Below, piece by piece: positions 9,910 to 21,218 of a stretch of 64,000 nt of DNA. The DNA is from Metellina segmentata (taxonomy: Eukaryota; Arthropoda; Arachnida; Araneae; Tetragnathidae), in contig OX375872.1 in NCBI GenBank assembly GCA_947359465.1, positions 79,281,641 to 79,345,640 on the forward strand. Direction: 5' to 3'. Every line of letters starts with the position of its first letter. Positions within the stretch are counted from its first letter, which is position 1. The notes below the pieces were generated by a model, which worked only from the letters and a program-made list of their open reading frames with translations, did not search any database and had not been told where the DNA came from. A program made the translations under genes and the position numbers.

Positions 9910-12900
9910 CTACGAAAGATTTTGTCCAAGTCTTTCAGGCGGGCGACGATCGCGTCGCGTGTCATAGCGGCTCGATATGAGTGTAGCATGATCATCAGGA
10001 ACCCAGAGGTCGTCTACTGGATTTTGCATTTCAGCAGCTGATTCGTCCTCTTCTTCCGGGCTGTTCTCTTCTTCGATGACTGGCGCATCTCGTATGTAGT
10101 ATGGACGAAGGTGTTGCACATGAACAACTTTCAAAAGTTTATTTTGCGGAGTCATAGACTTGATCTCGTAGCATACGGCCCCGACTGGACGAACAATCAG
10201 AAATGGTCCCTTATAAATTGGAGAGAATTTATGATCTCCTTTTTTTGGCCAGTCGTACAAAACGAGATCTCCCGACTTAAATGAATGGGATCGACGATGA
10301 AGATCAAATTTGCGCTTATTATCCAAATGCGTTTCATACACATTATTTACGGCTTCGGCCCTGGCTAAGGCAAGAAGGTCAAGTTGATCTTCACGTGGCG
10401 TATCATCGATGAAACTTGCAACATGGAGTTCACGTGGAAGGCGTGGTTCATAGCCATGAAGCAAAGAAAAGGGGGATCTTTTAGTGGAATTTTGTCTAGT
10501 GGTGTTGATTGCTAGTAAGGCGTTAGGTAGCAATTCGTCCCATTTGTCTGCATTTCCATCAATCATTTTTCTCAAAGTTGACGCAATGATGCCATTAGGT
10601 CGTTCAACGATACTATTAGCTTGTGGCGAATACGGTGGTGTCATGGATTGTGTTATTCCATATTTTTGCAAAAATTGCTGAGTGTGGCGCGCGGTAAATG
10701 CAGTTCCTCTGTCTGATAAATACTTGCTGGGCGGCCCATATCGAAGTATGATGTTGTGATACAGGGCATCAGTCACTGTATGCGCGGCAAGAGATGCAGA
10801 AGGTGTTGCAATCACATAGCGTGTGGCATGGTCAATCTGGACTAGCATGTTGGTGTTACCAGCTTTGGACTGCGGTAAGCAGATGATGTGATCAGCAGAT
10901 ACAATTTCCCACGGTGTAGTTGGAATCGGCAATTGCTGCAATAAACCATAGGCATTAGCAGTACGGCGATTAACAATTTGACATTTGTGACAACTTCGAA
11001 CATATATTTTAGTGTCCTTTCGCATTTGTGGCCACCAATAGCGTTGCTGCAAATTGTGAAGGTTTTTTTTGGCGTCCATATATCCGACATCATCATGACA
11101 AGCAATCAATGTCTTTTCTCGCATGACTTTTGGAATCACCACTACAGATTTCAATTAATTGTCCTTAAGTCGTACAAGCGTATTGTTATCAATCTTGTAA
11201 TTGCGTATGATTGACAATGTTTTGTTACTAGGTTTTTCTTCTTTGAGCAGGCGAAAAATATACTGACAAAAGTCATCTCTGATCTGTTTTTCACAAATTC
11301 GGGATTCGTGGCTTGCAGTAACAGTTAAACAAACAGTTGGTGTGGGATAACGAGAAAGGTGATCGGCGATAACATTTTCTTTTCCAGGTCGATGTACAGT
11401 TGTAAAGTCAAATTGTGCAAAATCTACCAAATAGCGCGCAAATTTGCGATTAAGAGCAGACTTCGAAACAACATATGCGGTAGTATAGTTGTCTGTGATC
11501 AGCTGAAATTTGTGACCAATAAGATAAAGGCGAAATTTTTCAGTAAGAGCCCAGTGTACAGCGGTACACTCCAGCTCATTGCTGTGATATCGTGTCTCAG
11601 CATCTTTCAGAGTCCGTGATGCATATTCAATGACAATGCGTTTGCCATTTTGATCTTGAGACAAACATGCACCTAGTCCTGTATAAGATGCGTCAGTTTC
11701 TACAAAGGTTGGTAGTCCTTGTTTGAAGTACGCAAGAATAGGAGCGGTAATGATCATAGCTTTCAAAGTCTCGAACGTGCGTTGTTGGTCATCGGTTAAA
11801 GCGATTGTTGCATTGCTTGTCTTCTTTTCCAATCCTTTGAGAATATTTGTGAGTGGCTTCGCGATAACCGCATAATTCCGAATGTGCTTTCTAAACTGAT
11901 TGGCAAATCCAAGGAAACTGCGGACTTCTTGAATTGTTTTCAGAGTAGAGTACCGTTCAACTGCTGCTGTGCGTTCCGGATCAGGACGTTCACCATCCTG
12001 GGAAAGAATTCGACCAAAAAGGGCGATTTCTGGTGCAGCAAATTGCGATTTTTCTGGTGTTAATTTGAAACCAGCTTTGCGAGTAGCTTCAAGAATATTA
12101 TAAACAACTTTTAGGTGGTAGCCGAAATCATCATGCGAAGTTGAAATATCGTCAATGTATGTATTTACGTTATGCGCTGCAAGGTGGTCGTAAGCAAATT
12201 TTATTGCTCTGGTCATCGTAGATGGGCCATTAGTGACACCAAATGGCATTCGAAGAAACTCGTAATGTCCGTCGGGGGTAACAAAGCCAGTTTTGCCAAT
12301 GTCAGATTCTCTGACACGAATGGTGTTAAATGCAGATTTTACATCCATTTTAGAATTATAGCGTTTGCCTGCGGTGCGTTTAATCACATCTTCCATCTGG
12401 TCGATTGGGTGCGGATCAATCGTGGTGATAGAGTTGATAGAGCGCGAGAAATCCACAACTCGTCTTGGAGTGCTTTCATGGAAGGGCTGCTCCACGATGA
12501 AAGCAGGGGCAGCGTAAGGCGAGTTAGAAGGACGACAAATTCCTTGTTTGAACCATTTTTGAATTTGAATATTCAGAAACTGGCGATCAGGCTCTGTAAG
12601 GCGATACGGACGACATCTAATAGGCTTGTCATGTTGTAATTCTATTTTGAATTCCACATATGGACATAGTCCAATGTTGTCATCATCAGAATAAAAAACG
12701 TCTGAAAATTGTCCAATTACAGCATCAAGTTGAGATTGCTGCATCTTAGATAGTCCTGCAGATTTAGGAATAAGTTCAGTTTGAGGAGGGAGTATACTTG
12801 GTTTTGCTACTGGAAAAACAATATCATCTAATGGCGGTACTGAGACTCCACTGGAAGCAATGCAGTTAATGCTAGGTTTCGATGCATGAATACATTCGTA

Positions 12901-13041
12901 AAGATGGAGTGCAGATGGCGTAGAAATGCATAATGAACCGTTAGGGTCGTAAGTGCATCTAGCTTGCACTTGCTGTTGCCAGTCGAATCCCAAAATAAGC
13001 GGAAATGGAAGTTGGGAGCAAATTCCAACCTTCGGCATCAT
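9910..13041 (-). pseudogene. pol: Ty3/gypsy pol (RT, RNase H, integrase) with one stop codon
   Basis: Retrotransposon polyprotein that copies RNA into DNA and inserts it. Frame from 13041: the protease end PLILGFDW (13-21), then reverse transcriptase at about 130-345 with KMDVKSAF (Asp 233) and YIDD (295-298). RNase H follows with Asp 450, Glu 491, Asp 517 and Asp 560 (ADHLSR). A TAA at 11157-11155 interrupts; the same frame then continues for 414 residues. These hold an integrase zinc-binding region (RYWWP...SCHKCQ), catalytic SADHI (Asp 88), SDRG (Asp 148) and ERPNG (Glu 184, giving D-35-E), and a C-terminal chromo-like tail LVLYDWPKK...YKGPF. The gag and protease N-terminus are missing; the copy is truncated at about 13045 against another repeat. 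No env is present. Confidence 0.9.
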
Positions 13042-13402
13042 ATGATCAAACGGATTTCTGTTGCTGCCGGTGCCGTCCGAGACATGCCGGGTGTGTTTGA
13101 AAAAGTGCGCCGCTCGCTACCTCGCAGGTGTAACGCTTGCATTACCGCAGGCGGCTGCTCTTTTGAGCAGTTTCTGTAATTTTGCCACACATGCTGTCAA
13201 TAAAATTATTTAGTACCTCATCTATCAGTTCGGTGTTTCGTACTTTCATGTGACAATAACGGCGGATACCTCCTAGCGTTTCACCGCTTGTCTCCGCCCA
13301 TGCATTGTATGGTGAAAATTGCTTGTTTAGATGTTTTCTATCACCCCTTACATTTATGCCCATGAGTTTCAAAACACCCTGTATATGAAATTCCGTGACC
13401 AA
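13042..13402 (-). repeat. Unclassified repeat with CCCTGTAT-type end
   Basis: GC-richer than its neighbours and abuts the truncated gypsy element. Its right end reads AACACCCTGTATATG, the mirror of the ATACAGGGTGTT termini common in arthropod DNA transposons. One frame on the minus strand is open for 86 codons (13402-13142), but I do not recognise a domain. Confidence 0.4.
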
Positions 13403-13523
13403 ATTAGTAAAAATTTAGTTAGATAAGTTTCTAGCACTTAAAATAAAGGAGTAAAATGCCTTACTAGGGTACAAACGAGTAATTGAATAAAACTCACCAT
13501 ACCTCTGGATTTCCAAAGTTAAC

Positions 13524-13740
13524 CTACTTTCCTTGAAGGAATAGAACTTGTCGAAGGCATTTCTGAATCAGGACTAATTGCAGATTCTTCAGAGTAACTT
13601 TCATAATCAGAACCAGAGTAACAATAGTTCTGGTCACCCATCATCACTTTCATATGGTCCATAGGACAATTGCTTTCTTGCTAGAGAGCTTGAATCTCTT
13701 TAGTCAAAATTTATAATGAAACACTAGACTTTAGTATTGC
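13524..13740 (-). pseudogene. Unrecognised coding remnant, acidic/Ser-rich
   Basis: On the minus strand the frame ILTKEIQAL, stop, QESNCPMDHMKVMMGDQNY, then CYSGSDYESYSEESAIS and PDSEMPSTSSIPSRK looks strongly coding: Ser/Glu/Asp-rich with third-position variety. A single TAG (probably from CAG) sits inside, and a VG-stop follows the Lys. There is no start Met of conviction and no known domain. It could be an N-terminal region of a transposon protein or a lost exon (a GT follows SRK). Not long enough to class. Confidence 0.4.
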
Positions 13741-14689
13741 TAAGACATATTATCATGAGTATTCAGATACTTTTGCCAAATAATCGAATCAATATTATCA
13801 AAATAAAAGTTTTAGATAATAGAATAATGTAATACTTATAGTTTAAAAATGATAAAAAAATCTCATGAAATACCATAAACGGCTCTAAACAGCGTTCGTT
13901 AAATTTGTGAACGGACAAAGCGTTCAAGATAACAACACCAATTTTAACCGCGAAGCACTGACGTCTACATACGTGGACCTATGTAAGTATCGCTCTCAAA
14001 TGAAAAAAAAAAAAAAAAACAGATTTAAATCAGAAAAAACTATTTTATCACACATATTAAGAAAGTAGCAACTAAAACATTAAAACATGAAATTTACTTA
14101 CTTAACGAGCACGTTGAGTAAACGCCATTTCTTCCAAATCGCCTTTGAATAATGAACATTCCACCGATTCCATTCCTTCACTAACGATTTAAACAGCCTT
14201 TGATTGGTGTCAAATCGGAAGCTTATTTGTTCACGCACATGTACCTGAGTTTTTAGCTACCAATTTATTCAGAAAGATTATTTTTAAGGTGAAAGAGTCG
14301 AGGTCCATGTACGTGGATCTAGGTAGTGAAGAGGATATAATGTTTCTTTATGACTGCAAGATTTTCCATTGTAAATAAATAACTGATTTTTTTTCGGAAG
14401 TGTATGTACTACAAATCTATAAGTATCTGAAATGTTAACTGTGTTCAAAAACTATAGCTAAATTGTATGTGCTAAAAGTCTTGAAAATGTGCTGTGGATC
14501 ACCGTTTCCACCCTCTAAACTTTAGCTTTGTCTTAATTTGAGAAATAGAAAATTCTATTCTAGAAGTGTCATTACAAAACACAATAATCTTTTTGACGCG
14601 TGCAGGAGAAAAAAAAAAAAAACGACAGTGAAGCGATAAACCAAAGATAACAGATAATTTATACAATAAAAAAACCTGGGTGATTTAAT

Positions 14690-14850
14690 CATCCAAGTGG
14701 TTTCAACGAGATATCTCGGACATAAAGATTGAGCACTTTTGCTAATAAGATTCCATCTTCAAAGATCTTGCCAATTTTTCTATTATGACGAGACAAAGGG
14801 TCAGTTTTCTTTTGACGAGAAACCTCGACGAGACAAATTCCAGGAGAGTT
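14690..14850 (-). repeat. GACGAGATATCTCGTC repeat family, copy 1 (diverged)
   Basis: Contains CCAAGTGGTTTCAACGAGAT then ATCTCGG, and further GACGAGA/CTCGACGAGA words. It matches the better-preserved arrays at 40155-40566 and 57565-57745 in inverted orientation. Confidence 0.5.
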
Positions 14851-15732
14851 AAAAAAGAAAAACCGCCTGAAAGGTTAAAGTGACAGTGCTGCCATCTAAG
14901 ATTTAGTTTAGGAAACTATTTTTTAAAATGTATCCATATTCCTTTGTTTTAAAAAATCATTTCTCAGAATTTCCCTACAAGACCATTTATTTGTGAAAAA
15001 AATACAAGTTGTTAAAAGACAATTTTTTATATTCTGTTTCTGCAAAAAATCGAGGTTTTTCATGATCAAACTGACTAAATACCCTAAAGTTACTTTTATA
15101 TTTTTAATTTTCTAGAATAATCTGATTTAATTCAGTAAACAGGATTAACTATTTATATTACTCAAAACATAGACAAGATTTAAAATCTAAAATACCTTCC
15201 CATTGCTGCGCACTTTTTGTTATTTCATGAAATAATTTTCTCACTTGTCCAATCCTTTGCCCAATAATCATTCCCTCATTTGACAATTTTTATCTGACTG
15301 TTTTCAGTTAACTATACTAATTAAAACTCAGTTCTTCCATTACTATTGTCAACTCATATTGAATACAGAATGAACCTATTAAGAAAAGTGAAAAACATCA
15401 AACTATTTTTAATTTGTTAAAATCCCTCCTCTCAATTTGTTCTTATTGCAGAGGACAACCGATATTATGGTTGAATAAAGGGACGTACCAAGAATAAAAT
15501 TTGAGAGATGTTGTTTTGACTGCAGTTTAAATGACAGTGTTATTTAAAAATAACAGATAGTAACTTTTATCCAAAATATTAAGTTACCGATAATTGCTAT
15601 TGGGATAGTAGCAAAACAATTTTAATCGAATTGAATTGTGTTTAAAAAACTGTAATTGATAGGAATTGATAAAAATAAGTTGAATTTTCTGATTAAAAAA
15701 ATTATTTAATGGAAGGTAGGATTTTTAATTAA

Positions 15733-15860
15733 CGTATCACTGAAAGCAACACAAGGGGCTAGTGGCGATGGTCCGCGATCAAACCCGAATGGAAAGATGC
15801 GAGGACAATAGCGCGTAATTTTGAACAAGGTTAGATCACGAGACCTTACCCGAGCTAATT
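15733..15860 (-). mobile_element. SINE body fragment
   Basis: Diverged 3' part of the shared SINE body: AACGTATCACTGAAAGCAAC, GGTCCGCGATCAAACCC, and TTTTGAACAAGGTTAGATCA. The head is missing. Confidence 0.6.
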
Positions 15861-16142
15861 ATTTAATAGCTTGTTAAAGTAACTAATAACTATTAACATT
15901 TCCGTTAATGTTAATTTCTACCACTTAATAAGAACTGTTAAATGTATCTGTTAACTGATAACACACAACTTAATAATAACCGCTAATGATTGTTATAGAA
16001 AATTAAGAATAACAGTTACTACTGTTTTCGTGAAATAATAATTTAGTCCATCTTTAAACCCCAATAGCACATATGAGAAAATATTTAATTGTTCCTGAAA
16101 ATATTAGGTTTCTACTGTTGATCCCTTATTGAATTGGACACA

Positions 16143-16161
16143 CTCTCTCTCTCTTTCTCTC

Positions 16162-16232
<71 letters not shown>
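16143..16232. repeat. (CT)n-(TA)n microsatellite, left half
   Basis: CT dinucleotides to about 16181, then TA to 16232. The tract resumes on the other side of the mariner derivative at 16767, so the mobile element split one (TA)n run. Confidence 0.9.
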
Positions 16233-16236
<4 letters not shown>

Positions 16237-16237
<1 letters not shown>

Positions 16238-16765
16238 GAGGGCTGTTCAAAAAGAATGATCATAATTTTTTTGAAGGTGTTAAAAATAATCAAGAAAATT
16301 AAATTCATATTGAATGTGTAGCGGGATAAGTGGAGGATAGATAGCACAAGTTTTACGGCCATGACGTCATTGCTGAGGCCTTGGCAGCCGGCGAAGAACG
16401 CCTAGTTTTACTTTCGCCAAACGGCAAAAATGGATATGACACGCGAAGTGCAATACACTGCATTGAAATTTTGTTTTCGCATTAAAAAATTGTCAGATCT
16501 TTCAAAAACCAATGTCATATGTGTTCCCCATCCTCCGTATAGCGATCCATGCGATTTTTTCTTTTCCCGAATTTGTAGGCGATTTTGAAGGACCTGTCAA
16601 AAAATGACTTCCAGCATGTGTTTAAAGATTGGAAAAGAGGTGGTATAAGTAAGTGCATTACACATGTAATGGAAATTATTTTGAGAAAAACCATAAAAAT
16701 TTGGAGTATTAGTAGAGGAAATTATTTTTTATTAATTTATGATCATTCTTTATTGAACAGCCCTC

Positions 16766-16766
<1 letters not shown>
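16237..16766 (+). mobile_element. Mariner-type element with large internal deletion
   Basis: Inverted termini CGAGGGCTGTTCAAAAAGAA (left) and, on the minus strand, CGAGGGCTGTTCAATAAAGA (right); both continue into ATGATCATAA. It is flanked by TA. Inside, the start of a transposase (MDMTREVQYTALKFCFRIKK, from 16431) is joined to the end (CVPHPPYS..DPCDFFF, 16521-16562, and DWKR..KCI further on). The middle with the first catalytic Asp is gone. At 530 bp it is a non-autonomous derivative that still shows its parentage. Confidence 0.8.

Positions 16767-16802
<36 letters not shown>
16767..16802. repeat. (TA)n microsatellite, right half
   Basis: Continuation of the TA tract interrupted by the mariner derivative. 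Confidence 0.9.
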
Positions 16803-16805
<3 letters not shown>

Positions 16806-17276
16806 GAACACACACAGCCGGAATATAGTCTTATATTGGGGAGCAGTAAAGTAGGCTAAGTTAAATCAGAATAATTTATTATGGCATAGTATTTGCAGTT
16901 TTCCCAGAAGGAAGGGAGCTAGGTCCAGTTACATAGTTTATAGATGATAAATAACAATCAGAAAGGGGAGCATTACAGACGTGCTCCGATATTTAAATCG
17001 GAAAATTCAGAAGAGATGATGAAAAGGTTATTACCTATAACGTCATGTTACGTAATGTATTAGGGTGTGTCTAATGACTCTTATTGGCTCAGTGACCCTA
17101 GACAGAGGACGTTTAAAATCCAACAGGATATTTCATCTGTCTACAGAGAAAAAAAAGGATTAAGCATCACCTGATCTTTAGAAACATTACATCATCTTTG
17201 AAAACAGAAAAATTGTGTTTTAGAAAAACATTAAGAATTCAGAGACTATTAATATAAAAGTCATTTTTGTATTACA
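16803..17276 (-). repeat. LTR of gypsy element 2
   Basis: On the minus strand TGTAATACAAAAATGAC starts at 17276 directly after the purine tract GAAGGGGGGA (17277-17286). An AATAAA (about 16870-16880) and the end near 16803 give a length of about 474 bp. The LTR abuts the TA microsatellite. It fits the pol remnant further right on the same strand. Confidence 0.6.
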
Positions 17277-17286
17277 TCCCCCCTTC

Positions 17287-17790
17287 ACGCAAAAAAAAAA
17301 AGAAAACCCCACTGCCAAACAAAAAAAACTTGATTTATACCTAATTTGAAAATAAAAAAAATAACCCATCCACCAGCTCTTCTGTTTACGAAACTAACAT
17401 TCAGATCTCTCTGAATGCTCACTTACATGTTAAAAAAACAACAAACTTTGCATACATATTATCCAGTTTCACTATTATTTACAAGGTAAATAAGAAAAAC
17501 GAGATGCACAAGAAAGATAAGACGTCCTGAAGGAACAACCATGGCTGTTTTGTTTTTGGCTTATATACAGTCTTTTGAAGAAGAAAAAAGTATTTTCTTT
17601 TCACGATTGGGGGGGGGGCAAATAAAAATTAAAACAAATGCTCTCTACAGTAATACTCAAAAATAAGTACTTTATTTATATTATTCATGACTCAGTTTTA
17701 ATTTTTCTGGTACATAGTATTTTCGTAATTTCGAAACATGTACAACTTCTGAGTGTTCTTTAGTGTGGGAATTTTCTTATTTATTTCATA
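17287..17790. other. Non-coding interior of gypsy element 2
   Basis: Poly-A runs and AT-rich sequence between the LTR and a Helitron-like copy. No coding signal. A G9 run lies at about 17610. Confidence 0.4.
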
Positions 17791-17791
17791 G

Positions 17792-18340
17792 CTCGCCACT
17801 GCGTGGCTAGCCCGTGCCCGTGGTGTACCACGGGCAACGCTGTGATGCAAGGTAATAATCTGGTGTAAAATTTTCCGCAGATTTCAAATCCGTTGAAGAT
17901 ATATTCAATTTAAAAATTATTTATTTAAAGAAAGTCATATTTTTAGGTATCAATCTAAACTGAAATTTTCCTCAGATTTCAAATCCGTTGAAATTTTTAC
18001 TCTATATTTAACGGTCTGTGAGATAGAAAAAAAACTGTGACTGTAAATCATTCCTAGAGCAAAATCAAAGCGGAAACGAAAAAAATTTTTCTCCGCGTTC
18101 AGTCGGAGGAAAAAAAAACTTGGCATGTATCCAACGGCTGAGGTGGCAAGGCCATTTCCGGCGTTCTTCTCTCTGGTAGAAACGCATTGACAAACCGATG
18201 GAGAATAAAACTATTAAATTAATTTAAAAATCTTCTAGTTTGAATTTTAAAATTTTGCCGCGACCCAAAAATTGCAAAAAATTTGGACTACCTGTGTGCC
18301 AAATTTCATTGCTGTATATGCCATAGAATCGTCACGATTT
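17792..18340 (-). mobile_element. Helitron-like copy inside gypsy element 2
   Basis: Read on the minus strand it contains GACGATTCTATGGCATATAC and AAATTTGGCACACAGGTAGT. It ends in a hairpin GCCACGCAGTGGC followed by GAG. The same layout occurs at 53969-54609 and 55114-55680. The 5' end is lost near 18340. It separates the LTR from the pol remnant. Confidence 0.5.
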
Positions 18341-18479
18341 TGCGGTATTGGATACTTAAATTCTTCATTAATAACTTACTCATCAGGATTAAACTGTACA
18401 TCAGCAAACCTAGCATCATAATGTATGTTATTCCTTTCATGGTATTGTTTTGTTCGATCAACTGCTATTTTCCTAGCCT

Positions 18480-20700
18480 CTTCAACTGGAGGGTAAATAT
18501 TTTCCTTTGAGGGATTTGTATATGGTACTGCGCCATATATTAAATACGCAGATGGAAATTTAGTAATTGAAGGTGGAGTTAAGTTCTATTCCTGAGCTAC
18601 TTCTTTTAATAACCTAGGCCATGGAACGTTTGTAAGAGATTCATTAATTTTACATTTTAAACATGTGATTAATCTGGCCTAATCTCTCCACTTTACCATT
18701 AGTTTCTGATCTATGAGCTGTAGTCAATAGTTGTTTAACGTTATAAAAACTTTAAGAAACTTTTTTAAATTAGAGCTTAACGCTTAAGAAACTTTTTAAA
18801 ATGAGAATATGTGAAAGCTGCATTTGTATCACTTAATAATACTCATAAGCACTAGAATTTGAAAAATTTGGTTTAAAAAGTCAATGTAATTTTCTGTTGG
18901 CAATTGATTTTGAAGCAAAGGCCCATATAAATTTAGTATAATGGTCAATAATAACGTCAGGTATTTTTTAGTTGAATTGTAATGGTTGAGACCACCCACA
19001 CTATCAATTGCAATCAAGTCAATTGACTTGTCAACAGGAGGCATTGATTGTAAAAGGCCGAATCTTTTTTGTCGGAGCTTTTTATTTACCTAGCATGCAT
19101 GACAATGTTTATTAAAATTACTAATATCAGAAGTTATATTTTGTCAATAATAAACAGGGGTGATCAAATTAATTGTTTTTTGAATACCACATGGCCAAAT
19201 TTTTCAAGAGCAATTTTTGTACACTTAAGTCTTAAAGAAGAAGGGACTACAATTTCGGTAAATCCTTTTAAACGAAGGCATAAAACATTAATTAACTTTT
19301 GGATTAAAAACTTTCAACACAGGCTTACAAATTAAAGGTATTTTCAACATTTCCAAAGCTTCTTGGCATTTCTCAGTCCATTGCCAAGATTTTTCTTTTT
19401 TTAACAAGTTATTCAATGGCGGCCTAATCGTTGCATACTTATAGATAAATTTATGAAACACATTAATTGAACCCAGAAATCATTGTAAAGACTGTTGGAG
19501 GTTTTAAGTTTTTAATAACCTCAATGTTGCTCTTATCTGGATTGACAATCCCATTAAAAATTTCATATCCTCTAAATTGAATTTGTTTTTGTAAAAAGGA
19601 ACATTTAGAAAATTTTAGTGTTACGTTTTACTGCCTGCAATTATCAAAAAATTGTTTAATGTGCTCAATATGATTTGAATAACTATCAGGGAAGATTAAA
19701 ATATCATCAAAAGAATTTGCAGCAAATTTAATTTTATATTTAGTTAGGATTTGACTAATTGTTCTCTGAAAAAAGTTGGGTGCATTGCGCCAGCCGAAAG
19801 GTAAACGTAGCCATTCATATGAACCATTACGTGTTGCAGAAGCTAGTTTTTCTGTGTCATCTGAGTGAATAGGGATATGCCAATATCCCGAGATCATGTC
19901 CAATTTTGAAAAATACGTACTTTGTGCTAATCTATCGATTAATGTCTCAAACAGGGGTAGTGGTTCAGCATCCGACCTAGTCACTTGATTTTAACTTTCT
20001 GAAATCAATACATAACCTATATTTTTCGTTTTCATCCTTTTATATACGAGTGTTACCGGTGCATAATATGGAGAAGAATTTTCTTTTATGATATTAGCTT
20101 TTAATAATTCTTTAATTTGACTATCAATTTCTTCTTGTTGTTTTGGTGAAGTTTTATATGAGCGTAAAGACACTGGTAAATCTGATGTTAATCTCACTCT
20201 TTGGGGCTCTATTTTCACTGTTCCGACATCATATTTATTTTTCGCAAATATGTCCTCATATTTTTCTAAAATTTTCATTATTTCGGAACCTTCCTACGGT
20301 TTCACTTATTTTCGTTTTTCCCTCGACTTCAATCTGACAATGTGTGCACCAATTACCAGAATCCGTCTCAAAAACACTCTAAAATGTTAAAACATTTTTT
20401 TCTATTCTTTTTTTTTTACTTCATTTTTTTCTCTTTAACGTCACTAACGCTTAGCTCAACAGGATTTTCAGGCATGATATACAAAGACAAATCGCTGCAT
20501 TCAGAACCAAAGAAAGTGATCAGGTTTATCCCATTCTGCACAACAACTTGGTTCGCACAATTAACTACCAAACGAAAATCAATACAATTCTTCAAACCTA
20601 AGAGGGCATACAGTAAATAGGTGTCAAGCACGAAAAACTCTGCCAATTTAAATGTTATCAACTTTAAGGTAGAGATTACATGTTTTGTCAAGCTGTTTTA
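18480..20700 (-). pseudogene. pol: Ty3/gypsy pol, heavily decayed (element 2)
   Basis: Minus-strand order. A piece of 91 codons sits in the protease region (20691-20416). It is followed by MKILEKYEDIFAKNKYDVGT with LKANIIKENSSPYYAPVTLV (20278-19991). Next is reverse transcriptase with YFSKLDMISGYWHIPI and LRLPFGWRNAPNFFQRTI; SFDDIL stands where YxDD should be (19984-19628). Much weaker RNase H sequence follows. The integrase zinc-binding part shows HCHACQ (about 19090), then MPPVDKSIDLIAIDSVGGL with YNSTKKYL (19044-18940). Stops and frameshifts are frequent. It differs clearly from element 1 and is older. The gag side runs into a SINE tail near 20870. Confidence 0.8.
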
Positions 20701-20872
20701 CGTTTATTACTTTATTTCCTCTAATGGGAACATTTAGTTTATAAACAATTCCCCTTGGAATTGCTGACGGAGGTATAATAGTTCATAATAAGCAAACCCA
20801 ATTTAATTTTCCGACTGTTCAACATATTGAAAAACCAAATTAAAGTGGTCTTTCACTTCGCTCACTGCCTTT

Positions 20873-20965
20873 TATAATGCTTTCCCTTAAGGGACTGATC
20901 CCGGACCGTCTTCAATAGCCCGTTGTGTTGCTCTAGTACGACGTTAACTAAAATTACCACTACCA
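20873..20965 (+). mobile_element. SINE 3' tail fragment
   Basis: CTTTCCCTTAAGGGACTGAT, CCCGGACCGTCTTCAATAGC, then GTTGCTCTAGTACGACGTTA. The CTCTAGTACGACGTTAACTA ending is the same variant as in the type A copy at 5224. Confidence 0.7.
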
Positions 20966-21135
20966 TTACCTTTTATAATGAGGTTCTACTGCATTTACAA
21001 TACAAATTTACGAAGTTTTAGAAATTAAAAAAAATTAATTTGGACTTTCCCAGATTTTAACACTTGGATATTGGTAAATCTCCAAGATACAGATATACTC
21101 TTGTAACTAGAAAACTTTGTTCAAAATTAAACTTT

Positions 21136-21218
21136 GTCAGAAGTGGGATTCGAACCCACGCCCACAGAAGTGGACTGCGACCTGAACGCAGCGCCTTAGA
21201 CCACTCGGCCATCCTGAC
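21136..21218 (-). tRNA. tRNA-Leu (anticodon CAG)
   Basis: Decodes CUG leucine codons. On the minus strand the acceptor arms GTCAGGA and TTCTGAC pair with one G-T wobble. The D-arm region is TGGCCGAGTGGTCTAAGG (A box) and the anticodon stem CTGCG/CGCAG encloses the loop TTCAGGT. A long variable arm, CCAC-TTCT-GTGG, is the class II mark of tRNA-Leu, and the T arm is GTGGG-TTCGAAT-CCCAC (B box). Length 83 nt, no intron, no encoded CCA. A TTTT terminator for RNA polymerase III lies 10 nt downstream (21123-21126). No mismatch breaks any stem, so it looks functional, unlike the SINE heads here. Confidence 0.95.

Larger units (their letters stand above)
13741..16142. other. Non-coding AT-rich stretch
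   Basis: No coding sequence seen. Contains short poly-A tracts (14003-14020, 14612-14624) and two similar short segments (CTACATACGTGGACCTATGT at 13973 and CCATGTACGTGGATCTAGGT at 14306). It also holds the GACGAGA repeat and SINE fragment listed separately. Confidence 0.45.

Noticed and set aside
9910..13041. Endogenous retrovirus with envelope
   Set aside because: No env-like ORF between the integrase end and the LTR; only 70 bp of non-coding sequence is present there.
13142..13402. 86-codon minus-strand ORF as a host gene
   Set aside because: It lies in a sequence with a transposon-type end next to a truncated gypsy element and has no recognised domain.
16180..16803. Open frames ending in long Tyr-Ile runs
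   Set aside because: They are translations of the (TA)n microsatellite; the same applies at 45216-45440.
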